Positions 9,725 to 18,413 of a stretch of 48,101 nucleotides of DNA are shown piece by piece. The position numbers were made by a program, and so were the translations under genes. Within the stretch, counting starts at the first letter, position 1; each line of letters starts with the position of its first letter. The DNA lies in assembly GCA_028694215.1 (NCBI GenBank), contig JAQUTW010000016.1:1-48101 (forward strand). The letters run 5' to 3'. The notes beneath the pieces are model-generated. The model was given only the letters and a program-made list of their open reading frames with translations, had not been told where the DNA came from and ran no database searches. This DNA is from Paludibacteraceae bacterium. Lineage in GTDB: Bacteria > Bacteroidota > Bacteroidia > Bacteroidales > Paludibacteraceae.

Positions 9725-11329
9725 ATGACAAAAAAATTATCAACAATAACAGTTATCTTTCTTTTTATTAGCTTAGTCGTTTTTTCAAATGATTATCCGA
9801 CACGCGTTGTGAACGGCAAAAAATACTACGAATATTCGGTTCAGAAAAGTGAAGGACTTTTTGCCATCGGAAGAAAATTTGAAGTAACACAAGCTCAACT
9901 ATTGGAAGCAAACCCGCAATTGGAAAAGCAAACCGGTTTAAAATTAGGACAAATTATTTTAGTACCTATTATTCAAGACAACCAAGATACCTATAAAGAA
10001 CATTTGGTACAGCCGAAACAAACACTTTATTCATTGGCACGCACAAATGGAGTAACAATAGAAGAACTTGTAGCTTTAAATCCTGAATTAAAAAACGGCT
10101 TAAAAGCAGGTCAAGTTATTAAAATACCCATAAAATCGACAAAAGTAGCAAAACCTTCAAAACTAAATGTAGTGGACGAATCGAATATTCCCGCAAAACG
10201 TATAATAACAGATTCTGTTCCAAAACTTGTCAACAAAGAGCCGATAATTACGGATATTATTTCAAAACCGATTGATACGGAATCGGATAACGAGAAAACA
10301 ACTTTAAAAGTAGCATTAATGTTACCTCTAATGTCAACATCTCCCGATTTGGAAAAAATCTCTGACAAATTTATAGAATTTTATAAAGGCATATTAATCG
10401 CATTAAAAAATGCAAAAGAGATGGGGGTTTCAGTTGACATGGAAGTATTTGACACAGAAAAATCCATTGATTCTTTAGGTTCTATTTTGCATAAGCCGTT
10501 TTTTAAAGAAGTAGATTTAATTGTCGGACCTGCTTACGAACACCAAGCCGATACAGTTTTAGAGTTTGCTCAAAAAAATGGTATTTACACAATTATTCCT
10601 TTTACCTCTCATTTGGATAGACATAATCAAAATCCATATTTAATACAGTTTAATCCTTCTTTTAATGAGTTGTTTCAGGTAATGGCGGAACAAATTGTGA
10701 GTGATTTAAGCAAAAATAAAATAATAATAGCCCGCTTTCAGGACACAGAAGATTCTAAATCCGATGCTTTTGTAAACCAACTTGAAGAGGTATTGATGGA
10801 ACACAAGAAAAACTATAACGAGTTTTATATTACCAAAGACAATATAGGAACACTCTCCGGATTAGCAACGAAAAATGGAACTTTATTGGTTTTAGCCTCT
10901 CGTAATATCGATCAAGTTGCCTCATTTCTGCCGGAAATAGAAGCATTACAAATTCCCAAATTAGCCATTTGGGGCTATGAAGAATGGGGAAACGAATGGC
11001 TGTCATATATACCAAATACCTATTATTATTCATTATTTAACAAAAAGAGCGACACCGACTACGAAGACGCTTATTACCAATGGTTTGGAAAGAAAGGAGC
11101 TATTTCTGCTCCTGCCTATGATATGATTGGATATGATATTATGTCGTATTTTATTTCGGTATGGAAAAAGAACCATGCCCAAATTTTTCCCTTTGCTAAA
11201 CAAAACGACGTCTCACTATTACAGTCAGACATTACGTTTGAACAAAAATCTGCTGCACATAAATGGATTAATTTAAATTATTATATTTTCCATTTCGACG
11301 GACAACAAACTTCAATAATAAAGAAATGA
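9725..11329 (+). CDS. LysM domains plus periplasmic-binding-protein fold, secreted
   Basis: A 534-residue protein with a signal peptide (about residues 1-21). Two LysM peptidoglycan-binding modules at about 36-82 and 91-136 (each ending LGQIILVPI or AGQVIKIPI) are followed by a linker. From about residue 195 a type 1 periplasmic-binding domain like that of branched-chain amino-acid ABC transporters follows (LKVALMLPLMS, VDLIVGPAYEHQADTVLEFA). No permease or ATPase gene is adjacent, so a transport role is unlikely. A peptidoglycan-anchored ligand sensor or scaffold is more plausible, by inference. The stop overlaps the next ATG by four bases (ATGA). Confidence 0.88.
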   Translation: MTKKLSTITVIFLFISLVVFSNDYPTRVVNGKKYYEYSVQKSEGLFAIGRKFEVTQAQLLEANPQLEKQTGLKLGQIILVPIIQDNQDTYKEHLVQPKQTLYSLARTNGVTIEELVALNPELKNGLKAGQVIKIPIKSTKVAKPSKLNVVDESNIPAKRIITDSVPKLVNKEPIITDIISKPIDTESDNEKTTLKVALMLPLMSTSPDLEKISDKFIEFYKGILIALKNAKEMGVSVDMEVFDTEKSIDSLGSILHKPFFKEVDLIVGPAYEHQADTVLEFAQKNGIYTIIPFTSHLDRHNQNPYLIQFNPSFNELFQVMAEQIVSDLSKNKIIIARFQDTEDSKSDAFVNQLEEVLMEHKKNYNEFYITKDNIGTLSGLATKNGTLLVLASRNIDQVASFLPEIEALQIPKLAIWGYEEWGNEWLSYIPNTYYYSLFNKKSDTDYEDAYYQWFGKKGAISAPAYDMIGYDIMSYFISVWKKNHAQIFPFAKQNDVSLLQSDITFEQKSAAHKWINLNYYIFHFDGQQTSIIKK

Positions 11330-11970
11330 AAAAGAGAAAGATAACGCTTATTATAATAATTTTGTGTGGGCTAACTTCTATGTCGGCACAAACGCCCTTA
11401 CGAGAACAGGTAGCATTGGGAGCGCGCATTGGTGGCGTTGGCTCTTTTGTTTCTTTTTCTCCTACCATATCAACAAACCTCAAATTTGGTATGCAGGGAG
11501 GAGTTGCCTGTCGTTATATTGCAGAAAAATATTTTGGCGTACAGGCCGAAATAAATTATGTACAGCGTGGCTGGAAAGAAGATTATCCAGAGCAATATAA
11601 TTATCAGCGAACACTCCATTATTTGGAAATCCCGTTTATGACCCATATCTGGTTTGGCAAAAAAAGTTTCCGTTGGTTTTTCAATATTGGTCCGGAAATT
11701 GCTTTTTTATTGGCAGATAATGCTCAAACTGATATAGCGGACGAAAATCTTCAAGCTCAACATGGTGATATTTCAAATCGTTTTGATTATGGTATTTGTG
11801 CCGGAACCGGCTTTGAATTTCAAACCAAGGCAGGAATTTATCAATTGGAAGCCCGTTACGATTTTGGATTAAGTGATATGTTTCCAAATTCCGCAGCTGA
11901 TGCTTTTCGTAAATCCAGCAACCAAAACATCTCACTTTGTCTTGGCATTCTGTTTAATCTGCTGAAATAG
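11326..11970 (+). CDS. PorT-family outer-membrane beta-barrel protein
   Basis: A 214-residue protein with a signal peptide (cleavage near MSAQ, residue 22). It then shows alternating amphipathic strands of an eight-stranded-type outer-membrane barrel (KYFGVQAEINYVQRGW, LHYLEIPFMTHIWF, FRWFFNIGPEIAFLL, GICAGTGFEF, YQLEARYDFGLSDMF). This pattern is common to the 'porin family / PorT' group in Bacteroidota. Whether it is the T9SS component PorT itself cannot be decided here. It is last in the gpmI-led unit, overlaps the upstream stop by four bases, and its 3' end overlaps the convergent glycosyltransferase-like gene by 17 bases. Confidence 0.83.
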   Translation: MKKRKITLIIIILCGLTSMSAQTPLREQVALGARIGGVGSFVSFSPTISTNLKFGMQGGVACRYIAEKYFGVQAEINYVQRGWKEDYPEQYNYQRTLHYLEIPFMTHIWFGKKSFRWFFNIGPEIAFLLADNAQTDIADENLQAQHGDISNRFDYGICAGTGFEFQTKAGIYQLEARYDFGLSDMFPNSAADAFRKSSNQNISLCLGILFNLLK

Positions 11971-12829
11971 ATTGCTTTATGCGTTTGCGCAGCTTTTTCG
12001 GCCAACCGACTATACGTTGGGGAATTTTGATGGACCAACGCAATAATTCATCAAAAACAAATTGTAGATGATTACACCGAGTTAAATGCGGACGTTGAAA
12101 ACCTCGTAAGCCATAAACCTCATCTATTAAACTATCGATACGCTGTTTTTGTTTCCCTGCATCTTTTTGCCAATACTTAACAAAGAAACCGGGAACATTA
12201 TAAAATCGTGCCAACCACGAGTGCATACAGATTATTCGTCCATCAGGGGCATGTAAAATAGTAGAAATTCCATCAAGATGTTTTTCCCCAACCAAATACA
12301 ATGTTTTGAAATTATAAGCCAACCAAAAGAAAAACGGATAGTACGGTTCATAATCAGTACGCGCAAAATCATAACCACCTTTTAAAATTTCTTTGGGAAA
12401 TTTTTCTTCCATTTGCTCTAAAACAACTTTATAATCGAAAGTGGATATTTGATTTTTAAACGTAAATTTAGTACGTATAAGTTTAAGATTCAACACATTA
12501 AAAAACGGATTTGTAACAATTGGATTACCGCCACGCGGGCAACCACTACCACCATCGGGACACCCTGCATTAGCATAATCATTCTCAATAACCACTTGGA
12601 CTAAGTCAAGTACAGTTTGTGGATCTACTAAAAAACAATCTTCATCAATATTAATGGCAATATCGCAATCCGTATCTTTAAGCATGGTATAAAAATAGCC
12701 ATCTGCAGTTTGATCTGTGAGACGTACACACGGAATACCCATCATTTCAAACAATCCTTTGGCCTGCGTGTACAACTGTAAGGAAAATGAACGGGTAAAA
12801 ATCTTCAGACGGTGATTGTTAATATTCAT
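11954..12829 (-). CDS. Putative glycosyltransferase (GT-A-like, unassigned family)
   Basis: A 291-residue cytoplasmic protein with no signal or membrane segment. The segment CDIAINIDEDCFLVDP (Asp-Glu-Asp at 62-64) looks like the metal-binding DxD of a GT-A fold. An unusual loop with two Cys (CPDGGSGCPRGG, 90-101) follows. The 3' neighbourhood FDYKVVLEQMEEKFPKE and the end rich in basic residues do not point to a named family. Its place as the last gene of a glycosyltransferase cluster, overlapping the preceding GT2 gene by four bases, supports a role in surface-glycan assembly. Donor and acceptor unknown. Confidence 0.7.
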   Translation of the reverse strand: MNINNHRLKIFTRSFSLQLYTQAKGLFEMMGIPCVRLTDQTADGYFYTMLKDTDCDIAINIDEDCFLVDPQTVLDLVQVVIENDYANAGCPDGGSGCPRGGNPIVTNPFFNVLNLKLIRTKFTFKNQISTFDYKVVLEQMEEKFPKEILKGGYDFARTDYEPYYPFFFWLAYNFKTLYLVGEKHLDGISTILHAPDGRIICMHSWLARFYNVPGFFVKYWQKDAGKQKQRIDSLIDEVYGLRGFQRPHLTRCNHLQFVFDELLRWSIKIPQRIVGWPKKLRKRIKQSISAD

Positions 12830-13620
12830 AAGTTCTTAAAATAATCAATGATAGATGTTACAATAGCTTTCTTAAAATAGACGAAATAGAGTTGCCATCG
12901 ATATGTTTTCATCAAATCATGTTCTTTGGCAAAACGAAACAAATGAGAAAAAGCTATTTTTTTTTGTGCAAATCTTGACTTGTCCACTTTATGACTAACC
13001 GATTTAGAATAAACAACATAATGATATAAAGCTTGTTTAATATGAGTGACTTGTTCTGCCAAAAGGATGCAACTTGCAATAAAACAACTATCTTCAGAAC
13101 TCCGTGAAGAAGCAAAAGAGACGTGATTCAATACAAGAAAATCGCGTTTGAACAAGTACGTCCAGAGATAAGCCACAAAATGGGTTAAATAATATTTTGA
13201 TGATTTGAAATCCAAATTTACCAACAAATTTTGTTGCACGCCGATATGTTGCACTGCATCACAATAAACAAAATCTTGGCGATTAGTCTCTGTTACTTTG
13301 TAAAGTTGTTCCAACATAGTTGGTTCAACCCAATCATCGCCATCACAAAATGCCACATAATCACCTTTTGCCAACTCCATACCAACATTGCGAGCTATTC
13401 CCGGACCGGAATTAATAGGTGTTTCTGTAAACACAAACTGATTTACCCGTTTATGATTGGCAATATGTTGCTTTGCCATGTCTATACTGTTATCTTGACC
13501 ATGATCATCAACAAGAATAAACTCCACATCCTCAAGTGTTTGTGCCAACAACGAATCAATGCAACGAATAATTTTATCCGCAACATTATAAACAGGTATG
13601 ATAACAGAAACTTTAGGCAT
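12826..13620 (-). CDS. Family 2 glycosyltransferase
   Basis: A 264-residue protein with a textbook GT2 N-terminus: VSVIIPVYNVADKIIRCIDS, the nucleotide-binding LVDDHGQDNS at about 37-45, and the metal-binding DGDD at 93-96 in YVAFCDGDDWVEP. It likely transfers a sugar from a nucleotide donor to a lipid-linked glycan at the inner face of the inner membrane. The start ATG shares a base with the stop of the upstream GT2 gene (TAATG) and the stop overlaps the next start (ATGA), so the three are co-translated. Sugar specificity cannot be read from sequence. Confidence 0.92.
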   Translation of the reverse strand: MPKVSVIIPVYNVADKIIRCIDSLLAQTLEDVEFILVDDHGQDNSIDMAKQHIANHKRVNQFVFTETPINSGPGIARNVGMELAKGDYVAFCDGDDWVEPTMLEQLYKVTETNRQDFVYCDAVQHIGVQQNLLVNLDFKSSKYYLTHFVAYLWTYLFKRDFLVLNHVSFASSRSSEDSCFIASCILLAEQVTHIKQALYHYVVYSKSVSHKVDKSRFAQKKIAFSHLFRFAKEHDLMKTYRWQLYFVYFKKAIVTSIIDYFKNL

Positions 13621-14444
13621 TATTTTACCGAAAATCTAAGAACTATTTTAGACATAAATTTATTGGGTAGAAATCGACGCATAAAATCATACACCGTACG
13701 ATAAAACATATTTTTTCGTTCGTTTTTAAGCCATTTTTGATAAGTCTCGTCCGCTGTCGCTACTTGAATACCATTATTTATCAAAACTTGGCGACTTTCT
13801 TCAAGGCATTTTGCTCTATCGGTTGATGAAATGCCACCTATACAAAAATTGCTAATTACCTTATCTACATAATAAAACTTTACACAAGCCAACGAACAGC
13901 GCAACGCAAAATCATAATCAGCAGTAATTTTAAATTGTGTATCATATAACCCTCTCTGTTCATAAGTAGCTCTTGTTACAAAAAAAGTCGGATGATACAG
14001 TGTAAAACCATTAGACAAATGAGTTAAATCCGTATCCGGTTTTTTTAGTTTAAAAAAACTACCATCTTCATTTAATAAATTAATATTACCATGAAAGATG
14101 CCACAATCCTTATGATTTTGGTAAGCATTTGCCATAACCTCAATAGCATTCGGTTCATAATAATCACTGGCATTCACTATGCCAATCAATTCTCCTGTCG
14201 ACATTTTAATGCCTTTATTCATGGCATCATAAATACCTTTATCCGGCTCACTTATCCATCGTGTTACAACATTCGTGTGCTTTTTAATAATTTCTACCGT
14301 ATGATCAGTTGATCCTCCATCTACAATTATATATTCAATATTCGGATAGGTTTGAAATGCTACATTTTCGATAGTTTTTTCAATAAAATCACCCGCATTA
14401 TAAGTTACAGTTATGATAGATATAAGAATGGAAGTGTTAGTCAT
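13620..14444 (-). CDS. Family 2 glycosyltransferase (WcaE/PGL-like)
   Basis: A 274-residue protein with GT2 landmarks: ISIITVTYNAGDFIEKTI, DGGSTD at 42-47, and SEPDKGIYDAMNKG at 65-78, a signature of the colanic-acid WcaE-like subgroup. The position normally holding DxD reads NASD (91-94), also usual in that subgroup. It probably adds a hexose to a surface polysaccharide repeat. It is translationally coupled to the downstream GT2 gene. Confidence 0.9.
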   Translation of the reverse strand: MTNTSILISIITVTYNAGDFIEKTIENVAFQTYPNIEYIIVDGGSTDHTVEIIKKHTNVVTRWISEPDKGIYDAMNKGIKMSTGELIGIVNASDYYEPNAIEVMANAYQNHKDCGIFHGNINLLNEDGSFFKLKKPDTDLTHLSNGFTLYHPTFFVTRATYEQRGLYDTQFKITADYDFALRCSLACVKFYYVDKVISNFCIGGISSTDRAKCLEESRQVLINNGIQVATADETYQKWLKNERKNMFYRTVYDFMRRFLPNKFMSKIVLRFSVK

Positions 14445-14461
14445 TATGGTAAACCCTTATT

Positions 14462-15622
14462 TTATGAAATAATTCGTTTATAAATAGTTGATAATTGTAA
14501 TGCTGATGTAGCCCATGAATATCGTTGTAATTGTTCCCTACCTTTACGTATTAAATCTTGCCTATTTTCCGTTCGATGTTCCCAAAATTGATTTAATACA
14601 AATTGATAATCAATCTCTTGAGGCATATGGAAATATAAAGCCGCATTACTGGCAATTTCAGGTAAACAACTGGCATGATTAAGCAAAACAGGACATTCGC
14701 AAGCAAAAGCTTCTAAAATAGGAATGCCAAAACCCTCATATGAAGATGGAAAAATAAAAACTTCTGCATTGTTATATAAATTATATAACTCTTGTGAAGA
14801 TGCAAAAACATGTATCATTTGCTTTTCAATACCCAAACTCACAAACAAATGATATTCATCTTGAGTAAATGGTAGCCCCGTGCAAACCACATGAATCTTG
14901 GGATGAGTATGTAAAAAACCGGCTGTTTGCTTAATAAAAGGAATAAAATTTTTATATGCGACATTGCGTGCACCTACATATAGCAAATAAGGGGTGTTTA
15001 TTAATCGTGGTTGCTGGCGCACCATTGCAATATCAACATCCGGTGCTCCATGATATATAACGGAGATACATTCAGACGGAATGTTTAATAATTCTATAAT
15101 ATCTTGTTTCGTATGCTGACTAACAGCAACTATATGAGCAGCTTTATTCGCTAAATAATAGAGATTTTCTTTGCATTGAAGATTATCTACATGCGGCATA
15201 ATACGCAGGCAAATCAAGTCATGTATGGTTAATACAAAAGGGCGATTTTGTAAATAAGGCAAAAAATATGGGTCAAAAAAAGTAGGATGAAACACATCAA
15301 AATTTCCTTGCTTCAATAAATTAATGCAAAATTTCCTATTTTCTTTTTTGGAAGTATGTACAAAAGGGATATAATTCAATGAATTGAACAGAAACTCTTT
15401 ATATTTGTTATTAACTCCACCCAAAAATGTTTCTCTTGTCCGATATAATGGTTGTAAGTTCTCTACTAAATGATTTTCGTTCAAATAAATATTATTACTT
15501 TCTTTAATTGCAATCTGAACAGAAATATCATTTGGGAAATGACGTATGAGTTCTGTAAAGCATCGGGTAATGCCTCCATGTGATTGTAATAAATAAGCCT
15601 GGTAATCAAATAAAACATGCAT
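14462..15622 (-). CDS. Family 4 glycosyltransferase
   Basis: A 386-residue GT-B enzyme. The N-terminal domain starts MHVLFDYQ and includes GGITRCFTELI; the C-terminal donor domain has LLYVGARNVAYKNF and the retaining-GT4 signature YEGFGIPILEAFACECPVL around residue 300 with the two expected Glu. It is likely a retaining sugar transferase using UDP- or GDP-sugar in glycan assembly. The start overlaps the 3' end of the LicD gene by 17 bases, so the two are co-transcribed. Confidence 0.92.
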   Translation of the reverse strand: MHVLFDYQAYLLQSHGGITRCFTELIRHFPNDISVQIAIKESNNIYLNENHLVENLQPLYRTRETFLGGVNNKYKEFLFNSLNYIPFVHTSKKENRKFCINLLKQGNFDVFHPTFFDPYFLPYLQNRPFVLTIHDLICLRIMPHVDNLQCKENLYYLANKAAHIVAVSQHTKQDIIELLNIPSECISVIYHGAPDVDIAMVRQQPRLINTPYLLYVGARNVAYKNFIPFIKQTAGFLHTHPKIHVVCTGLPFTQDEYHLFVSLGIEKQMIHVFASSQELYNLYNNAEVFIFPSSYEGFGIPILEAFACECPVLLNHASCLPEIASNAALYFHMPQEIDYQFVLNQFWEHRTENRQDLIRKGREQLQRYSWATSALQLSTIYKRIIS

Positions 15623-16481
15623 TATTAGTCGTGGTAATTTGTTGTATTTCTAATAACGACATTCTTCGTTCTAAATTTATAAAATACGGTTGGTGATGTG
15701 GATATCTTTCGTTGGGCGGAGGGGGAGTCATATAATCTCCATACAATCCAGTCAGAAACTTTTCTGCTTCTAATGGACAAACAACTTTTAAACCGTCAAA
15801 ATCACAAATACGCCCTTGTTGGAAATAATCTTTTTTAGTGATGTCTTTATATCCATAAATACTGTGAAAAGGACAAACTAAGGTAGAAGCATCGTAAAAA
15901 TATGTTTTGGCTATTGATTCACATTTTAGTATTTGTTTTTTTTTGTTGAATAGTAATTTATATAAATCACATTTTAATCGATATAAAGTTTTATGGAAAG
16001 AGGTACATTCTTTTATGGCAGGACGTCCTTCAGTAAGCCCTAATAATATACATCGGGCTTTTGTGTATCGATGTAGGTGCTTTATTTTTTCGCTTTCATC
16101 ACATGGAACTCCGTCTAATGGAAAAATATCAATAAAAACTCCTCCGACATACATGGTTTTAGCGGATTCTATTAATGTTGTGTTTTTATCATAGAGTTTT
16201 GCAAATGGATAATTATAGTTTGCATCTGTATAAATAGAAACGATTTCAACATCATTAAAAAGAGTCTTATCTTTAGATAGTTCAATTAGACGTTCGTAAT
16301 CCGGACGTGGGACAACCACATCAATATCATCATCCCAAGGAATAATTCCCTGATGACGTATAGCTCCTAAAGCTGAACCTGCATATAAGTAATAGCGAAT
16401 ATTATATTTCTTACTTAGAGCATCAAATTCATATAGTAGAGAAATGAGTTTTTGCTTATATAGGTGTATATCAAAATCCAT
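15606..16481 (-). CDS. LicD-family phosphotransferase
   Basis: A 291-residue protein with the LicD/nucleotidyltransferase-fold signature: YYLYAGSALGAIRHQG at 31-45 and the metal-binding WDDDIDV at 49-55, then RPDYERL. LicD proteins transfer phosphocholine or a similar phospho-alcohol from a CDP/nucleotide carrier onto a surface sugar. No choline kinase or CDP-choline gene is nearby, so the transferred group is unknown. It sits among glycosyltransferases, which supports decoration of the same glycan. Confidence 0.9.
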   Translation of the reverse strand: MDFDIHLYKQKLISLLYEFDALSKKYNIRYYLYAGSALGAIRHQGIIPWDDDIDVVVPRPDYERLIELSKDKTLFNDVEIVSIYTDANYNYPFAKLYDKNTTLIESAKTMYVGGVFIDIFPLDGVPCDESEKIKHLHRYTKARCILLGLTEGRPAIKECTSFHKTLYRLKCDLYKLLFNKKKQILKCESIAKTYFYDASTLVCPFHSIYGYKDITKKDYFQQGRICDFDGLKVVCPLEAEKFLTGLYGDYMTPPPPNERYPHHQPYFINLERRMSLLEIQQITTTNNACFI

Positions 16482-16498
16482 AAGATCAATAAATCTGT

Positions 16499-17125
16499 TT
16501 ATTTTCTTTGTGCAACTACTCTTATATATGTTTCATTTTCTCCATTAAACGGTGCAAAACCTTTTTCTTCAGCTGCATAGTGTATTTTAAAACCAATCTG
16601 TTTTAACTCATGGCAAAAGGCATCAAAATTTAAAAAACGACGATAATGTTGATCGTATATAAACGCATCGGGCTCATTTTGTACGGGTTGTCCTTTCCGA
16701 AATATCTCATTTTTCTGTCCTCGCACTTCTATACAAAAATATCCATTAACATTTAAATTGTTAAATGCCCAAATGCAAACATCTTTTTCTTGTTGTGCCG
16801 ATATGGAATGCAACGTAAATCGAGAATAAAGCAAATCAAAAGGTCTTCTATTATCCATTTTAGTAAAATCAGCATGCATAAAATAAATATTTTTCAATTG
16901 CTGATAACGAGTAGATAAAAATTTAATTTCGCTTTCACACTGATCTATTGCCGTAACACTATGTCCTAAATTAGCAAAAAAAAGGGCATCACGACCATTA
17001 CCACATCCTAATTCAACAATTTCTTTAGGTGCAAGAAGTAAATCGGCTACATATCTAGCAAATAAGGATGGCTTTAATTCGGCATTTTGTTTTAAGTAAA
17101 AAGTTTCCCAATAATTTTTATCCAT
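16499..17125 (-). CDS. Class I SAM-dependent methyltransferase
   Basis: A 208-residue protein with motif I IVELGCGNGRDALFF (about 36-50), then an acidic residue at the end of strand 2 (VTAIDQCE) and the strand-4 segment FDLLYSRFTLHSI. The Rossmann methyltransferase core is complete. It is the first gene of the minus-strand glycan cluster, so it may methylate a sugar or glycan terminus, but a small-molecule substrate is equally possible. A TAnnTTTG-type element lies about 90 bases upstream on its strand. Confidence 0.85.
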   Translation of the reverse strand: MDKNYWETFYLKQNAELKPSLFARYVADLLLAPKEIVELGCGNGRDALFFANLGHSVTAIDQCESEIKFLSTRYQQLKNIYFMHADFTKMDNRRPFDLLYSRFTLHSISAQQEKDVCIWAFNNLNVNGYFCIEVRGQKNEIFRKGQPVQNEPDAFIYDQHYRRFLNFDAFCHELKQIGFKIHYAAEEKGFAPFNGENETYIRVVAQRK

Positions 17126-17212
17126 AATTATAAAATAGTTTATTCAATATAAAATGTTATATATCAAAAAAAACAATTTAATATTTTCAATATAAAACTT
17201 ATTTTAATAGTA

Positions 17213-17220
17213 CAAAAGTA
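17213..17220 (-). promoter_or_regulatory. -7 element for the minus-strand glycan cluster
   Basis: The plus-strand CAAAAGTA reads TACTTTTG on the minus strand, matching TAnnTTTG. No TTG lies at the -33 position. It is about 88 bases before the methyltransferase ATG and 51 bases from the divergent plus-strand element, giving a compact bidirectional promoter region. Confidence 0.5.
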
Positions 17221-17271
17221 ATCATTTTTTTGATAACACATAAAAGCATATTATAAATAATCTATTTTTTG

Positions 17272-17279
17272 TATCTTTG
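17272..17279 (+). promoter_or_regulatory. -7 element for the glycosyltransferase/heptose operon
   Basis: TATCTTTG, a perfect match to TAnnTTTG. The -33 TTG is not at the expected spacing. The ATG at 17298 is only 18 bases downstream, so the predicted leader is very short, about 12 bases. Confidence 0.6.
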
Positions 17280-17297
17280 TCGGAAAATTGTGAATTT

Positions 17298-18413
17298 ATG
17301 AAAATTACCATTCTTGGAACGGCATATCCTTACAGGGGCGGATTGGCAACGTTCAACGAACGCTTGGCACGCCAATTTCAAGCAGAAGGTCATGAAGTCG
17401 ATATTGTTACATTCACTATGCAATATCCGTCGTTTCTTTTTCCCGGTAAAACGCAATATTCCAATGACTCTGCTCCAACAGATCTGCACATTACACGACG
17501 TGTAAATTCGATAAATCCATTCAACTGGTTAAAAATTGGACGAAAAATCAGCAAAAGAAAGCCTGATTTGCTTATCATTAAATTTTGGCTGCCATTTATG
17601 TCGCCTTGCCTTGGTACAATAGCACGCATTGTACGCTGTAACAAAAAGACACGTGTCATTTCTATATTAGATAACATCATTCCACACGAAAAACGATTTG
17701 CCGATAAACTATTTGCTTCATATTTTGCAGGTTCAGTAGATGGTTTTGTTGCCATGTCGCAATCTGTACTAAAAGATGTGGAACTATTCGACAAACAAAA
17801 ACCAAAAAAGTTTTGCCCACATCCGCTGTACGATAATTTCGGTGAAAAAATGAGCAAAACAGAAGCTGCCACAAGATTAAATGTAAAACCTGATACAATT
17901 TATCTGCTCTTTTTCGGTTTTATTCGCGACTATAAAGGACTTGACTTACTTTTACAAGCATTTGCCGACACTCGGTTTCGAGCACTTGATGTTAAATTGA
18001 TTGTAGCTGGCGAATTTTATAATAATTCAGAACGCTATTTCAAACTTGAACAAGCACTGGGATTAAATGGCAACATAATTTGGCATAACGACTTTATTCC
18101 CGATAGTGAAGTAAAATATTTTTTTAATTTGGCTGATATCATTGTGCAACCATATAAATCGGCAACCCAAAGTGGTGTTACACAAATTGCTTATCATTTT
18201 GAAAAACCAATGTTGGTAACCAATGTCGGAGGTTTGGCAGAAATTGTACCAAATGGAAAAGTTGGTTATGTTACAGATACAAATCCTATTGACATTGCTG
18301 ATGCACTCATAGACTTTTGTAGTCGAAAACCTGATTTTTCAGCCGGCATTCGTGAAGAAAAACAAAAATATGCGTGGTCAAACATGACTAACGCCATAAT
18401 CAATATATCATGA
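17298..18413 (+). CDS. Family 4 glycosyltransferase heading the heptose operon
   Basis: The start is the ATG at 17298 (MKITILGTAYPYRGG), because the frame upstream of it overlaps the promoter and gives no conserved residues. A 371-residue GT-B protein with the glycine-rich start YPYRGGLATFNERLA, donor-domain LLFFGFIRDYKGLDLLLQAF and a C-terminal GT4-like segment VQPYKSATQSGVTQIA. It carries an SGVTQIA variant in place of EGFGIPxLE, common in one GT4 subgroup. Its stop overlaps the hddA ATG by four bases, so it probably uses or acts near the GDP-heptose made by the next three genes; that link is inferred. Confidence 0.9.
   Translation: MKITILGTAYPYRGGLATFNERLARQFQAEGHEVDIVTFTMQYPSFLFPGKTQYSNDSAPTDLHITRRVNSINPFNWLKIGRKISKRKPDLLIIKFWLPFMSPCLGTIARIVRCNKKTRVISILDNIIPHEKRFADKLFASYFAGSVDGFVAMSQSVLKDVELFDKQKPKKFCPHPLYDNFGEKMSKTEAATRLNVKPDTIYLLFFGFIRDYKGLDLLLQAFADTRFRALDVKLIVAGEFYNNSERYFKLEQALGLNGNIIWHNDFIPDSEVKYFFNLADIIVQPYKSATQSGVTQIAYHFEKPMLVTNVGGLAEIVPNGKVGYVTDTNPIDIADALIDFCSRKPDFSAGIREEKQKYAWSNMTNAIINIS

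Noticed and set aside
9725-11329. Amino-acid ABC transporter binding protein as the function of the LysM protein
   Set aside because: There is no permease or ATPase gene beside it, and the two LysM domains point to anchoring in peptidoglycan.
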